Notes: generated from the letters alone by a model not told the origin. A stretch of 64,000 bases of DNA from Alternaria dauci (GCF_042100115.1 NC_091280.1:620001-684000), one strand, 5' to 3'; positions 33,600 to 46,134 are shown, counted from the stretch's first letter. Numbers and translations: made by a program.

Positions 33600-36511
33600 T
33601 GTCTAGCCCAAACTGCAGTCATTTGCAGACTTCCTATTGATGCGAAATTCCAAAGCTAATGAACATAAGTAGCTTGTTCAGGTAGGTCTGCCGTGCAACG
33701 GCGGCTCGAGAAGCTTTGGAGTACAAGTTTTGCGGAAGTGCTTCTGATTGTGTATTAGTGAGGCTGAATGACAGGTGCAGCACGTTACTAGACCTCGTAA
33801 GTGCCGCGTGCCGCGTGCAGCTTTGGGGCGGATGAGCAGTGAATGAAGAAGCAAGGAGCTCGAAATTGGGGAAGACTGGTATATTCCCTGGTGTTTTGTG
33901 AACAACTAACACGCAGCGGGAAACGGCTACTTCTCCATCGAAGCAAGAGACCAAATCGACGTTTAGTCTGATGAACAGAATCTGGACATCGCAACGCCGG
34001 CCGTAGTATCGCGTGTTCAACCCACTGACCAAAGGCTCGGTTGACCTAAGATCGTCTGTTATGACACCACTAGACTCGTGCGAGCGGCCAATATCGGGAA
34101 CTATGGCCAGTCTTGGCAAGCGCCGGTGGGTCAACAGTATGGGTCTTCGGAATTGTGTCATGCAACACACACAGATTGACGGATCCTCTTTGTGATCAGT
34201 GTCTGTTAGACAAAAGGAAAATGGTGAAAATGAGAGCAGAATAAGGTGAATGTAAACGTAAGCACCAGATATGTGGATTCAGCAACTGTTGCACGGTTCG
34301 GTGGAGTAACGCTCCGTAGTCTGGTCAAGCTTTGGTGGCGCAACCCAGGTACTGCTTGTATTAAACAGCATCTCTTGCCGCGGCATTGTGCGGAACGATC
34401 ATGGGCTAGGACCTCTAGAAGCAGGATTGTCAAGCATCAGAACTTAAGCATTTAGGCCACTTCAAGCAAGCGGTCCGCATACCACTCTCGACATTCCGTA
34501 GTTGGACACGGCTAATGTACTGCCCAAAGCACGACCAGTCCCATGCCATGGGTGTGGGAGTATAGCTTGTTCTGGGTACCATGTGGCTGGATCGCTAAGC
34601 AGTGTGACTGAGGAGCTACCTAAGCGTCTCCGAATAGCGAAGAACTACTTCTGGGCTGGTTAACCTTGTAGGCGCTGATAGACGTGGGATCTAGTTCAGG
34701 CCTGACGGGCTTCTGTTTTACATTTACAACACTGAACCATTCACTACCAGTTTGTGTGGCCAATCGCAGTTCAAGAAAGCTAGATGATTCCGGATACAAG
34801 CGTGCATTATATGTGCGGAGCAAACATCTGCCACTGTTCGGCTCTCGGTTTTGTGATCGTCAGCAACAAGTCAATGCGGCAGTAATGTTTGGCTCTAGCC
34901 TCGCGTACATTCCTTCGATTTTCGCGACTTTCTTTCGTAAGCAGGTTGTCTGCGTGAGAATTATGAAAAATCAGCTCAGAGATGCATGACTTACCATACT
35001 CGGACTGTTCGCGCGAAGGACAAATTCCACTGAGCTCGTCTCATCCATACATCTTCTCCCCTCCAGTCAAAATGCAGCCTCTGCGTCCACAGGCTACTAT
35101 GAAACGTTTAAACTCTCATATCCTGTATGCCTGGCTTCGTAACAAAGACTCGTCGACAAACACTGTGATCCGACAGATTGCTCTTTAATCTAAACTTCCA
35201 GAGAATGGATATGTTGTGCAATGTCATGGGGACTCGTTCAGCTCACCAATACAAATATTGAATGGCGAAACATCATGGGTAGGGTACAGTCCAGCAGATA
35301 CAGGATTTTACGTATGCAAAGTTGAAGGCAAGGAGATTTGACAACGTCATGATGACTTGGCTATCGATCCTGTCAAATCGACAAGGTTATCATAGCGCGC
35401 ATCTCCGTAAGGCACCTCCAACTGTCAGATATCTTGGCTTTTCGTTTTCACGCGTAGTGTTGGCGATTGTCAGTGATTTGGGCTGAGCGAAGGGCGTCGG
35501 TCTGAGAGACATACCACGAAAGCGCCACGGCGACGCGGTCATGGTTTGGCTGACAGGGGAGAGCGAAATTGTGTAACCGCAGCAAGGTCTTACAACAGCC
35601 TTGCTGCAGCCAATAAAGACAAAAGAGTGCGGGTGGCATGGGGATTTGGGGAAGATGCAGGCGAACTGGCCGCCAAAGCTAGCGCGTGCAGTAGCGCCGC
35701 ACCGGTCCGCTTCGTTCTAGCCCCTCGTTTACGTGTATCACAAACAGAAACATTCTTGTGCGACATAAAAAAACGCCCAAGCCCGTGTTGATAGGCGACA
35801 ACTGCATGTACGATCCTCTTTCAATACTATGCCGCTGTGTAGCGGTGTGCCTAGCGATGTCTCCGCCATCTGCCCACCAAAGTAAATCATTACCGTTTTC
35901 CCAAAGTTTACTTACATGTCGCAAGCTTGGACGGCCATGAAGCAAAAACTTCCGAAAAGCGCCATCAGCCTACGCGGTTCTCAGTGTGACGTGTCAGGCC
36001 TTACATGTTTCCAGCTTTAGCGCTGCTGTCCTACTGTGGCCCTATCATGCCCTGGCTATCAGTCTCGATCCCGGCAACGTCAAACGCCTGGCTGCGTCTC
36101 GCTCCGAGTCGGTGAGCAGCAGAAAACGAGCAGTCGTTTCTGCAATGCCAGGATCTGTAGTCATAACAGACCATGACTTCATGACGACCCGATGAACCCA
36201 TTTGAAGCAAAGATAGTTACCTTGGCACGTTTGTATTATTTATACAGGAATATAGGCCCCTGAAGCAAAGGCGATCAGTCGCGGCTTTATGCATTATATC
36301 TTTCTATCTTCCCATACGACTTACTGCCGTGATCTGCACGTTTCCGTGGATTTCACCGCGGCCCAAGCCGTGAACATTGGGCAATTCAAACTATTAGGAT
36401 TTGAGGCCGTCTGGATTCCACTACACTATCACACGCCGGTATCAGCTGATACCATACATGCACAAGGAGATCTGGACGAAGTCTGAGAGTGTCAAAACAA
36501 GCATCGACGAT
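33600..36511. other. Gene-poor stretch of about 3 kb
   Basis: Apart from the permease promoter at its left end, no supportable gene is seen. Open frames are under 180 codons, overlap on both strands and lack domains. There is no obvious transposon coding remnant, terminal repeat, tRNA or strong AT-only block. A non-coding transcript or a decayed element too old to recognise remains possible. Confidence 0.5.
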
Positions 36512-38509
36512 ATGGCGTCTCCAAAAACGCCTGCCGTTTCGAGGTCCCGACCGTGGATTGACAACCCCGACATTCCGCGGGAAGTGCGCAGAAGCTTCGA
36601 ATTCAACTACTTGAAACTCTGTGAAAATTGTAACAGACTCAATAGCCATAGCGAAAGGATCCGGGAGAACCTTAGCACCATCCAAACTATCGAGTCTCAG
36701 GTCAAAGCGCAAGGAGAGCAGCTTATTGTTAGCGAACAGCTTATGAGGGCTATGAAGAAGGAGACGGAAGAAGATATGAAGCGACTAAAAAGCAGTCTCG
36801 AGGCTGAGAAGGTGCGAAACGATCGACTAGAGACCTTGCTCACCCAGTCGTATATCGCACCATCGGACGTTATAGTGGAACTCCAACAGCGCGTGTATGC
36901 GCTTACCAACCAAGCTACTGGACAAAAGACTATCTCAATAGCGAAAATGCAGAATATAAATCGGCGACTTGAGGAGCTTACTCTACTAATCCAGAGGTCG
37001 GAACGTAGGAGCAATTCAGACAGTCAGAAGATTACTGACCTGGAAATGAAAATGGAGCACCGCTTTGAGACAGTAGTGATCAACGCCCGGAAGGAGTTGC
37101 GACACGACCGTAACGACTGGGTCAAAAGCCTCGAGAATCTTCGAAACGAGACCACTGAGAAGATCACCAAAGCGACGAACGACATTACTGCCGCCCACGA
37201 TGTGATACAGTCGAACATGAACGAGCATACGGAGAGGTTGAATAAGACTGTCGAAGCACTCAGAAGCGTCAATCAACAAGTCAAGATATTTGCGCGAGAT
37301 GCAGATGGAACGGCGATCGAAACTCGCCAGGCAACTACGAGTATGCTGGAGCGGTTAGAGGCAGTGGAAATCGCTTGTAACGCTTTCCAAACGGACGCTG
37401 AGATCAAGGAAAGACTGACTGAATTGGAGAGAAGCCGTGATGAGATCAGTCATGCACAGTCGACACTGACCAACTCGCTCACTGAGCTCGTTACCCGGGA
37501 GGAATTCCTTGTTGCAGCGGATGAAGCGAGAGCAAACATGAATGCAGAGATTCATAGGGGTAAAGAGGCGGTAAAGAGGTCGCTGGAGCGTAAAATCATC
37601 AAGCTCGAAGAGCGATGTGTCGACCATTGGAGGGGCACGGGAACGAGTTTTCAAAATATGGTGCAACAACAGCTAAGTCCGGTGAGTGAAGCTTGAGCGA
37701 TATTCACCCTCTATGACTCGGCTGGCTGTGCTGACAAACCTGACTAGTATCTCGATCGTCTGAGGCATACCGCACCGCCTGCTCGGGAAGCAGCTTCGTC
37801 ATCTCCCTATATGTCACTGCCAGTAGGAACGGACCTGGCATCATGGATAGCGACCCCATACGGACCATCGGCGAACAACTCTTCGTTGGGAACAACGTTG
37901 CAAAATCCAGCGAATGAACCAAATCCAACAACACGAGAAGCCACACACTTGCAAGAGCCGACGCCAATCACCCACCACGCTACAACCCAACCACCGCGTT
38001 CAAATGAGCACAATGGCCAAGTCTATGATCGAAATCTACCCGTAGAGCTGTCATCGAACGTGTCCCCTAATATGCTCAACCCAGCCAATCCAAGTCCTGA
38101 TATCAACCTACAATCATCCACTGGAACAGCGAACAGCTTCCAGCAATCACGCACAATACCTCAGACACAACAGCCGCAAGTTTGGTACCCACCACAGCCT
38201 CGAACGCTGCCTCAAAGGGCTCATCAGTACCCACAATCGATACCACAACCATCAGCCACTACACCGGCGTCATCCCCCGTTCAACCTCCCGTACCACCAT
38301 TCTTCAGACACGGGGCACCTCAAGCACGAGCCACGGAACAACACACAACACCAGATCAAAATTCTATGCTAATGGGAGCGGTGCATCGGCAGACGGAGAT
38401 CGGCATGGACATGCGATGGACGGTCACAGGGGCTCCAGAGGTGCGGTTGCCAAGAGCTCGACAGCTGCAACAGGAGGGAGGGTTTTTGGATCAGACTCTG
38501 GATGACTAG
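36512..38509 (+). CDS. Large coiled-coil protein with proline/glutamine-rich tail, unknown
   Basis: Two exons: 36512-37681 and 37748-38509, split by a 66-nt intron (GTGAGT/TAG), giving 643 aa from MASPKTPAVSRSRPW. An in-frame start 37 codons upstream is possible. Residues about 30-390 are almost wholly heptad-like coiled coil (EEDMKRLKSSLEAEKVRNDR, LERKIIKLEERC) with few prolines. Exon 2 encodes a disordered P/Q/T/N-rich region without domains. The shape, a long rod plus a flexible tail, is that of a scaffold, tether or spindle/septum protein, but I recognise no family. It is flanked on the left by the gene-poor stretch, which fits a lineage-restricted gene. Confidence 0.72.
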
Positions 38510-38891
38510 AGCTTTGCTGGGTGTGATCGTGTCGTGGTGGTGAGGGAATCCAGAGATGACGGACCTGGATGAGGCAATGACTTTGGTGTTAGGGATCGGC
38601 ATGATGAACGTGCTGGTGACAGGACGCAAGCACAACGCTGTTGAGTAACACTGTTTGGTGCTGGGTATGCCTCTAAACATGAAAGTAAACGTTGAGGTTA
38701 ATCGGGGGTAATGTGCCAAACAAAAGGAGTACAGTATGTGAGCTACACTATTGTCACGCAATTCAATATCGCTACATAAAACATCAGTGCAATGGTACTA
38801 ATGGTGCTGGTTATTGCCGCTCGTGTCCATCGCATGTTGAACTTGTATGTTACATTTTGGTTTTTTTGCTATTTAACTCTCGTCACGGCGC
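38510..38891. other. Convergent 3' intergenic region
   Basis: Lies between the ends of the coiled-coil gene (plus) and fumarase (minus). No coding or RNA feature is seen. Confidence 0.5.
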
Positions 38892-40598
38892 CTAGTTCTT
38901 GGGCTTGTACTCGGAGGGGTTGATCATCAACTCAGGCCTGACGTACTTGTCAAAGTCGGCCTCGCTGATGACCTCGAGCTTGAGGGCGGCCTCCTTGAGG
39001 GTGAGATTGTTCTTGTGTGCGTACTTGGCAGTCTTGCTGGCAGCGTCGTAGCCGATGACGGGGTTGAGGCAGGTAACAAGCATGAGACTATATCAGGTTA
39101 GCTATATGGTGGATATGTGACGTGAGTAGTGTGGCGTACCTCTCGCTCATGATGGAGCTAATGCGCTTCTCATCCGCCTCAAGACCAGCGACGAGGTTCT
39201 TCTCGAAGCTGCGCATGCCATCGGCGAGCAGACGCGAGCTGTGCAGCAGGTTGCGGATCATGACGGGCTTGAAGACGTTGAGCTCAAAGTTGCCCTGCGA
39301 TCCAGCGAAGGTGGTAGCGGCCTGGTTGCCGAATACTTGGGCGCAGACCATGGTGAGGGACTCGCATTGGGTGGGGTTGACCTTGCCGGGCATGATGGAA
39401 GAACCGGGCTCGTTCTCAGGCAGCTTCAGCTCGCCGAGACCGCAACGGGGACCGGAGCCGAGGAAGCGGATGTCTTGGGCGATCTTGAAGAGGGAGGTTG
39501 CGAGGGTGTTGAGCTGGCCGTGGGCCTCGACGATGGCGTCGTGGGCAGCGAGGGCTTCGAACTTGTTGGGCGCGGTGACAAAGTCCTTGCCAGTCATCTT
39601 GCTGACTTCTGCGGCAATGTCCTCGGCGAAGCCCTTGAATGTGTTGATGCCAGTGCCGACGGCTGTTCCACCCTGGGCCAGCATCTTGAGGCGCGGGAGA
39701 CAGGACTTTATCCGCTCAATGCCAAAGTCGAGCTGCTGCACGTAGCCAGAGAACTCCTGGCCGAGCGTCAGAGGGGTGGCGTCCTGGAGATGTGTCCTGC
39801 CAATCTTGATGAGGTTCTGCCACTGGTCGACCTTCTTTTGCAGGGCATCGCGCAGGCTGGCGAGGGCGGGCAGGAGCGACTCCTCGAAGTCGAGAACGGC
39901 GGCGATGTGCATGACGGTGGGGAAGGTGTCGTTGGACGAGGCGGACATGTTGACGTGGTCGTTGGGGTGGACGGGCTTCTTGCTGCCCATTGTGCCGCCG
40001 AGGATCTCGATGGCGCGGTTGGAGATGACTTCGTTGGCGTTCATGTTGGACTGGGTGCCGGAGCCCGTCTGCCAGACGACGAGGGGGAAGTGGTCGATGA
40101 GCTTCAGCGAGGCCACCTCTTCAGCGGCCTGCTGGATGGCCTTTCCGAGCTTGGGGTCTGCATCGTGGCGTTAGCAGTGCTCTAGCTTGCGGCGTCTTCA
40201 GCAGGAGCCGTACCCAGGCCAAACTTGATGTTGACCGTGGCGGCCGCGCCCTTGAGGATGCCAAAGGCACGCACAATGGGCGGCGGCATGCGGTCCTGGG
40301 GCTGGTTGATCCTGAAGTTCTCGAGCGAGCGCTCCGTCTGGGCGCCCCAGTACTTGTCCGCGGGCACCTGGATCTCGCCAAAGGCATCGCTCTCGGTTCG
40401 CGTGTTGGCCATGGTGCGGGTGACGCTGAATTGGCGGCGCTGGAACTGGCTCTGCGACGTCAGAGGGGTGTAGCGGGTGGTGGAGAGCGGACGCGTGCTG
40501 CGGGCACAGCACAAGGAGGGGCTGCTGGCCTTTGCATGTGCGAGTGATCTCAGTGCTCCGGCCTCGGCGGCGCGGAGCTTGGTTGCGCTTCGGAACAT
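38892..40598 (-). CDS. fum1: Fumarate hydratase (class II fumarase)
   Basis: Three exons on the minus strand: 40598-40214, 40157-39140 and 39087-38892, giving 532 aa. The N-terminus ([20 protein letters not shown] and following Arg/Ser-rich residues, about 1-62) is a mitochondrial presequence. An internal Met ([13 protein letters not shown], about residue 63) begins the mature enzyme. Family marks include [37 protein letters not shown] and the signature [11 protein letters not shown]. The C-terminus ends [12 protein letters not shown]. It hydrates fumarate to malate in the TCA cycle. Fungal fumarase is dual-located; a shorter form from the internal Met or retrograde release could supply the cytosolic pool linked to the DNA-damage response. 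Confidence 0.97.
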
Positions 40599-42076
40599 GG
40601 TTTTGTTGCAGCAGCTGTAATGTGGGGATGGCAATGGAGTGGAAAACGGGGGAGGCAGATGCCGGATTGGCTGATTGGGGTGCGCAGTCAACACCAAGGG
40701 CGCAAGTCGCAAATCTGAGGACGAGACGAACAATTGCTGCGAGTCAAAATGCTCCCGTCCAGAGCTCTGACCTCATGTCCGCGGCAATTCCCTCCGGACT
40801 TTCCCGCGGCCTCCACCGCGTCACGTGACCCGACAGCAGACGCCAAGCGCCTGGTGGAATGCCCCTCCAGCTGGACCTTGGGAGCACTGAAGAGAAGGGC
40901 CCCATGAGGGAAATTCATGCTCGATGCCCAGTGCCCGCTGCTGCTGCTAACTCTCAGTACCAAGCCGACATGTCGCCATCCAGCACCGTGCTATCCTTCC
41001 GCACTCTGTCCGCATCCCGGCGCCAAACCCTCAGCATTAGCCTGTCATGGCCCGCGCATGCAACGTCAAGCGTTCCGTCTGCTCTTCTGCCCTCATGTGC
41101 TGATGCGGCGCTTCCCTCATGTCCCACCGCCCTGGCCAGCCACGCTGTTCCCGTCCTCCCAAGACCAGCCCGCGCAGCAGCAGCAGCACTCCCAGCTGCC
41201 ACGTCTCGTCCAGCTTCTTCTTCTGTCGGGGCTCTAGCGCTCTCTCAGTAGAGATTTGCTTCGCCTGCTTCGGTCGGTCCCTAGCGGACTATCCGCATAG
41301 TCACCGATCAAAAGCTTCGGCATTATCGGGCACACCCTGTTGAGTGAAGCACACCTTGTACCCAACGCCTGTCCCCGCCCCAATTTCTCTCTGCATCGCT
41401 GCCCTGGGTCCGGCTGAGGGGCCAATTTATTCGGTCATGATTATACACTCGGCCCTCTCTGATGACCGTTTAGCGCTACCATGGCAAACGACGAAAGTAC
41501 GCTTGAAAGCTAGGTTGCGGCGTGACGCCCTGGAACCATGTGCCCTGCGCTTTCCGTCTTCCGACGCCTGGTCATATTAGATTAACGTAGCGAGTCAAGT
41601 CGGAGCGCACCTGATCTGTCTCCACCATCCTCTCGATCCATGCTGGGCGCTCGTCTTCGAGCGAGCCAGCGTAACATGGAGCTAATGACCCCTCATCTTC
41701 ACCTACAGTCCAGTTTCCAGCCTCAACAAACGGTCCACTCCACTATTGCTACCTGCTGCCCTTTTGCAGCCTGCTACTCCATCTTCCATTTCACTCCACC
41801 TTTGTGTGTGCATTTGTGAAGTACGGCTTCAGCTTGGCCGCCCTTACTTGCTTAGCTGCAGATAAGGCTTCCATGACGCTCATCGAGCCTTCTGCTACGA
41901 AGCTCTCTACCCAACGACTACCTCAACCAAGGCCGAATAGTGACTGGCAACAGTTGCAACTCCGTGTCCAATAACATCAGCATCCGCCTCCATCCTGACA
42001 CTCGCTTATCACCACTTGACACAGCTCATGGTACCATTTGTGATAGCAGGCGTAAATCATCCACAAGAAACCTCCC
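40599..42076. other. Divergent intergenic region, no gene seen
   Basis: About 1.5 kb between divergent fumarase and RING-gene starts. Frames of up to 130 codons at 40859-41251 are C/P-rich in all registers and overlap, as expected in GC-rich non-coding DNA. The region should hold both promoters and the long leader of the RING gene. Confidence 0.5.
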
Positions 42077-43421
42077 ATGGCTCAAAATGACAACGGCGCG
42101 GCTTCTTGGCCTCGATTTACCACTGATATTGAAGACGCGCATGCAGAGCTGACTGGGCCGGCTCTCTCCTCACAGAGACCATTCCAACAACAACTTCCGC
42201 CCATGTATCAGAATCACCATGGATTCAGTGGCAACCCTTCGACACCTTCTCTACCTGAGAGCAATAACGCATCGAATTCCATGCCTATCATACCTCCGAG
42301 CAGTCACCCATCGGGAGCTTTGCCTTTGTCATTCATGGGAAGCAATCGCCGACACTTCCATCCTCCCGCCATATACTCGTATGAGTCGTACCCAGTCGTG
42401 AATCCCTCAAGGTCGTCGCCCACGCCAAACGTCTTTGGTCAGCCGCTGGCAGGCCACACGTTATATCATGAGGGCATCAACGTCCAGAATTACCCGTTCG
42501 CAATGTTACCGGGTTACATGGATCCTCCCCTGTTTGGATCATTCCATACTGGACCCGTGTACAGTCCACCCCGCAACGATCAAAGGGCGAGCGGCGTGGG
42601 ATCAACTGCGCGCAATGCACAGACAGACTCTGCACGCGGCCCTTATCCAAGGCAGCAAGAGCCAGCACCAGGAAGCCGGGCTCGAGATGCGAGACCACCA
42701 CCTCAGGCACCGAGTCAGGCAAGGGAACAAACGTATCCTGGATTTGAACAACCTCCGTGGATGTCGTTTGCAGGTCCCAGCCGCCGCTCAGATCGTAGTA
42801 CATCCCCGCGCGCCTCGAATCGTAGAAATTTTGAGCGGTACTCGGTCGACCTCTCACAATCGAGCACGTCGTCTGACGCAGAAGAGGCGGCTGCCCGTGC
42901 GCCGCCATCGAACCGAATGAGGTACCGACCAAGAGAAGTACGACCACGACCTCCAGGTCGCCAAGCGTATGGTGATTCTGACCATTCGACTGCCCGCCAG
43001 ATTAATATACTCAAACTCAGCCTCAGCCGGCATCTGCCAAGCGCGCTTCCAGAAGATGCGTCCAAGACTTGTGATATCTGCCAGAAGGACTATGCCGCGA
43101 CGCTTGTAGCACCGACAGAAGAGGAGGAGAATGCTGTGCAGCTGGTTTGCGGACACCGATTCGGAGAGTTTTGCATAGGGCAATGGGTGAGTGTGAGTAG
43201 CCGGAGGAGCTTGTTTGCCTGCTAACACAGCGCAGCTGGACACGTGCAGGGAACATAAAAACAAAGTCACTTGTCCCATGTGCCGGACACAACTAATAGA
43301 AGTGCCCCGATGGATCCCGCCTTTGTTGCACGCATCTCCGCGTGGGCAGGCGTTTATCGAACTTGTTGCTCGCGAACAGGAACTACTTGCTCGCGCTGGA
43401 ATGCAGGCCCATGAATTCTAG
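42077..43421 (+). CDS. RING-finger protein with long disordered N-terminus
   Basis: Two exons: 42077-43186 and 43236-43421 (49-nt intron that interrupts the RING, GTGAGT/CAG), giving 431 aa. Residues 1-325 are disordered, rich in P, S, R, N and Q. The RING covers about 333-395: CDICQKDY, then LVCGHRFGEFCIGQW, then VTCPMCRTQL. As in the RING protein at 20.2 kb, the usual fifth ligand position is Gly (CGHRFGEFC). Correct splicing is needed to rejoin the two halves of the finger. It probably acts as an E3 ubiquitin ligase; no substrate clue is visible. Confidence 0.83.
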
Positions 43422-44022
43422 AGCTATGCTTTTTGTTTTGTTTTGGCCAGTCACGAGGGTGGAGCAGTGAGGCGGGAGTCATGATGCTGGTCTTCGAGCG
43501 GTGATATCATTGTTTCAGACGGATAAGCTTAGTCGGCTAGTCAAGGCGTAATTGTTTGGCGGTGGCATTTTGATGACGACTGCAGAGGATGTGCGTAATT
43601 GGAGTTGGAAGACGAGGCAGATTGGATATGTACATAATTCAGAGGGTGCCGAGAATGAGATCAACATCAGCATCTTATCTTTGGTGGAATCGGAATGTGC
43701 ATGTCAGGACCTTGCGTCGATCGCAGATGGGCTCCACTTGCCGGGATGCCTGGAATTCATCGTTGCCCGGAGCCACACTTGGCCCAAAACATGCACCCCG
43801 CCATCAACACAAACTTGACCCTCCAACCCCCCCTTGCGCCCGTCAAAGTGCGAAGGCGTGTCGAGTATTGGGTTGCAAAACCACTGTCGCCGATTGTCTG
43901 CGCCCACGCTGCTAGCTTTTTTGCTTCTTCGCGCCTGCCTGTGCCCCGCGGCTATTCGCTGCTGCCCATCCACCGCTCCTTCCCTCGTTCCCCCGTAGCC
44001 CCCGTAGCCCCCGTAGCCCGTC
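43422..44022. other. Intergenic with a 9-bp triplicate repeat at the right end
   Basis: No gene is seen. The CCCCCGTAG motif is repeated three times at about 43991-44018, directly before the kinase ATG, and so lies in its 5' leader. Confidence 0.5.
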
Positions 44023-46134
44023 ATGGAAGACGGCAGCCATAGAGAGAGATTCCAAATGCCCGCCCCTCCTCCCCCACTGCAGACCCGCGACAAGGCAATG
44101 GATCGCCCCGGCACGCCCAGCGAGGCCTTTATGAGCCCGCAGCAGACGCCCCAGGGCAGTCCAAGCAAACACCACCAGCCGCCCGGCGCATTCGACCTGC
44201 CGCATGTGTTTGAGAATGCCATGAGGCTGCTGCCCACGGTCGGCTCGCCCTCCAAGACGAAGGCCGGATCGCCAACATTGCCCAACAAACTGCAGCTCGG
44301 CGACTACAGTGCCCCGGACAGTCCCAGTCACGCACCGGGCAGCCCCACGCGCAAGTCGAACCAGGAGAACACGCCCCCCAGCGGCCGCCCAGGCCTGCCC
44401 AAGGAGTCGAGCTATCTCACACACGCCGCACAGTCGCGGCAGGAGCCCTACAGGACACGCGACGACGGCCAGCAGTCGACGCGCTACATCAATGGCCCGC
44501 AGCGCCTGTCGCCAGAGGAGTTGGAGAAGGCGCGCAAGCCGGCCGTGAAGCGTCTGGCCAACGTGACGCAGCTGTGTAAGGCCTCTGGTCCGACCATTGC
44601 TGAGCCAGTGCTAATACACCTTGCAGACTTCCTCGACTACTACTACGACCTGCTCACTTACGTACACAGCCGTCAGAGCCGTCTCTCGCAGTTCAAGGCC
44701 CAGAACCCTCCCCCGCCAGACACACCAGAAGACGAGTACAACGACGCCCTCACCCAATACCTCGGCCGCGAGCGCGCCAACCTCCGCAAGCGACGGACCC
44801 GACTACGGCAGGGTGACTTCCAGATCCTCACACAAGTCGGGCAGGGTGGCTATGGACAGGTATACCTGGCACAGAAGAAGGACTCGCGCGAGGTGTGCGC
44901 CCTCAAGGTCATGAGCAAGAAGCTGCTGTTCAAGCTGGACGAGGTTCGCCACGTCTTGACAGAGCGCGACATCTTGACCACTGCTAAGAGCGAGTGGCTT
45001 GTCCGCCTACTCTACGCCTTCCAAGACGACAAGAGCATCTACCTCGCCATGGTGAGTCGCATCCAGCGCAAACAAGTGCGTACGGTACTGATGACTGCTA
45101 GGAATACGTCCCCGGAGGTGACTTCCGAACCCTGCTCAACAACACTGGTGTCTTGCACAACCGACATGCCCGCTTCTACATTGCCGAAATGTTCTCGTGT
45201 ATCGATTCGCTACATCAGCTGGGCTACATCCATCGCGACTTGAAGCCTGAAAACTTCTTGATTGACAGCACTGGGCACGTCAAGTTGACAGACTTTGGTC
45301 TTGCGGCCGGCATCCTTGCGCCTTCAAAGATTGAGTCCATGCGCATCAAGCTCGAATCTGTCAGTGACGTCGTTTCGCCATTTGGTCGTCCTATCGAAGA
45401 CCGATCGGCGGCACAGCGCCGGGAGAACTACCGCTCTCTTCGCGAACGAGACGTCAACTACGCCAAGAGCATCGTGGGAAGCCCGGACTACATGGCACCT
45501 GAAGTGTTGAAGGGTGACGAGTACGATTTCACAGTCGACTACTGGAGCCTGGGGTGCATGTTGTTCGAAGCCCTCGCCGGATATCCTCCCTTTGCCGGCG
45601 CGACAGTCGATGAAACCTGGCAAAACTTGAAGCAATGGAAGAAGGTCCTGCGGAAACCCGTCTACGAAGACCCTTCCTACTTCCTCTCGAAGCGCACCTG
45701 GGATCTCATCGTCCGTCTCGTAGCATCCAAGTCTACCCGCTTCCGCAACATATCTGAGATCCATGCCCACCAGTACTTTGCTGAGGTCGACTGGACGAGA
45801 TTGAGGGAGCAAAAAGCGCCCTTCGTGCCCGAGTTGGACAGCGAGACCGATGCTGGGTACTTTGACGACTTTGGCAACGAAGCCGACATGGCCAAGTACA
45901 AGGAGGTACACGAGAAGCAGGCTGCGCTAGAAGCTATGCAAGACCGCAACGTCCAGATGGGCAAGGGTCTCTTCGTAGGATGTAAGTTTCGACTGTTTCC
46001 AGCGGCTCATCAGTTGGCTAATTCGTATTGCAGTCACTTTCCGCCACAAAAAGACGGCCGACGAGAATGGCAACCCATCAAGCCCCCGAAAGCCGCTTCC
46101 AATGGTGGAGGAGAACTTTGGCACCATATTCTAA
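44023..46134 (+). CDS. dbf2: NDR-family protein kinase, Dbf2/Sid2 (septation/mitotic exit)
   Basis: Four exons: 44023-44575, 44627-45051, 45102-45981 and 46034-46134, giving 652 aa. The first 170 residues are disordered with many S/T-P sites. A Mob-binding N-terminal region (about 180-235: YYYDLLTYVHSRQSRLSQF) is followed by the kinase domain. Visible kinase motifs are GQGGYGQVYLAQ, the catalytic Lys in CALKVMSKK, YIHRDLKPENF, TDFGLAAG, and the activation segment YAKSIVGSPDYMAPE. An extended insert between DFG and APE is characteristic of NDR/LATS kinases. The AGC tail ends VEENFGTIF, with a hydrophobic motif. In yeasts the kinase works with Mob1 at the end of the mitotic exit/septation network to drive contractile-ring closure. 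Intron 1 is 51 nt and stop-free, so it could be translated if retained. Confidence 0.95.

Noticed and set aside
39241..40185. 314-codon plus-strand frame opposite fumarase
   Set aside because: It is antisense to a strongly conserved fumarase exon and mirrors its codon pattern (rich in V, G, L, E, D); no independent motif.
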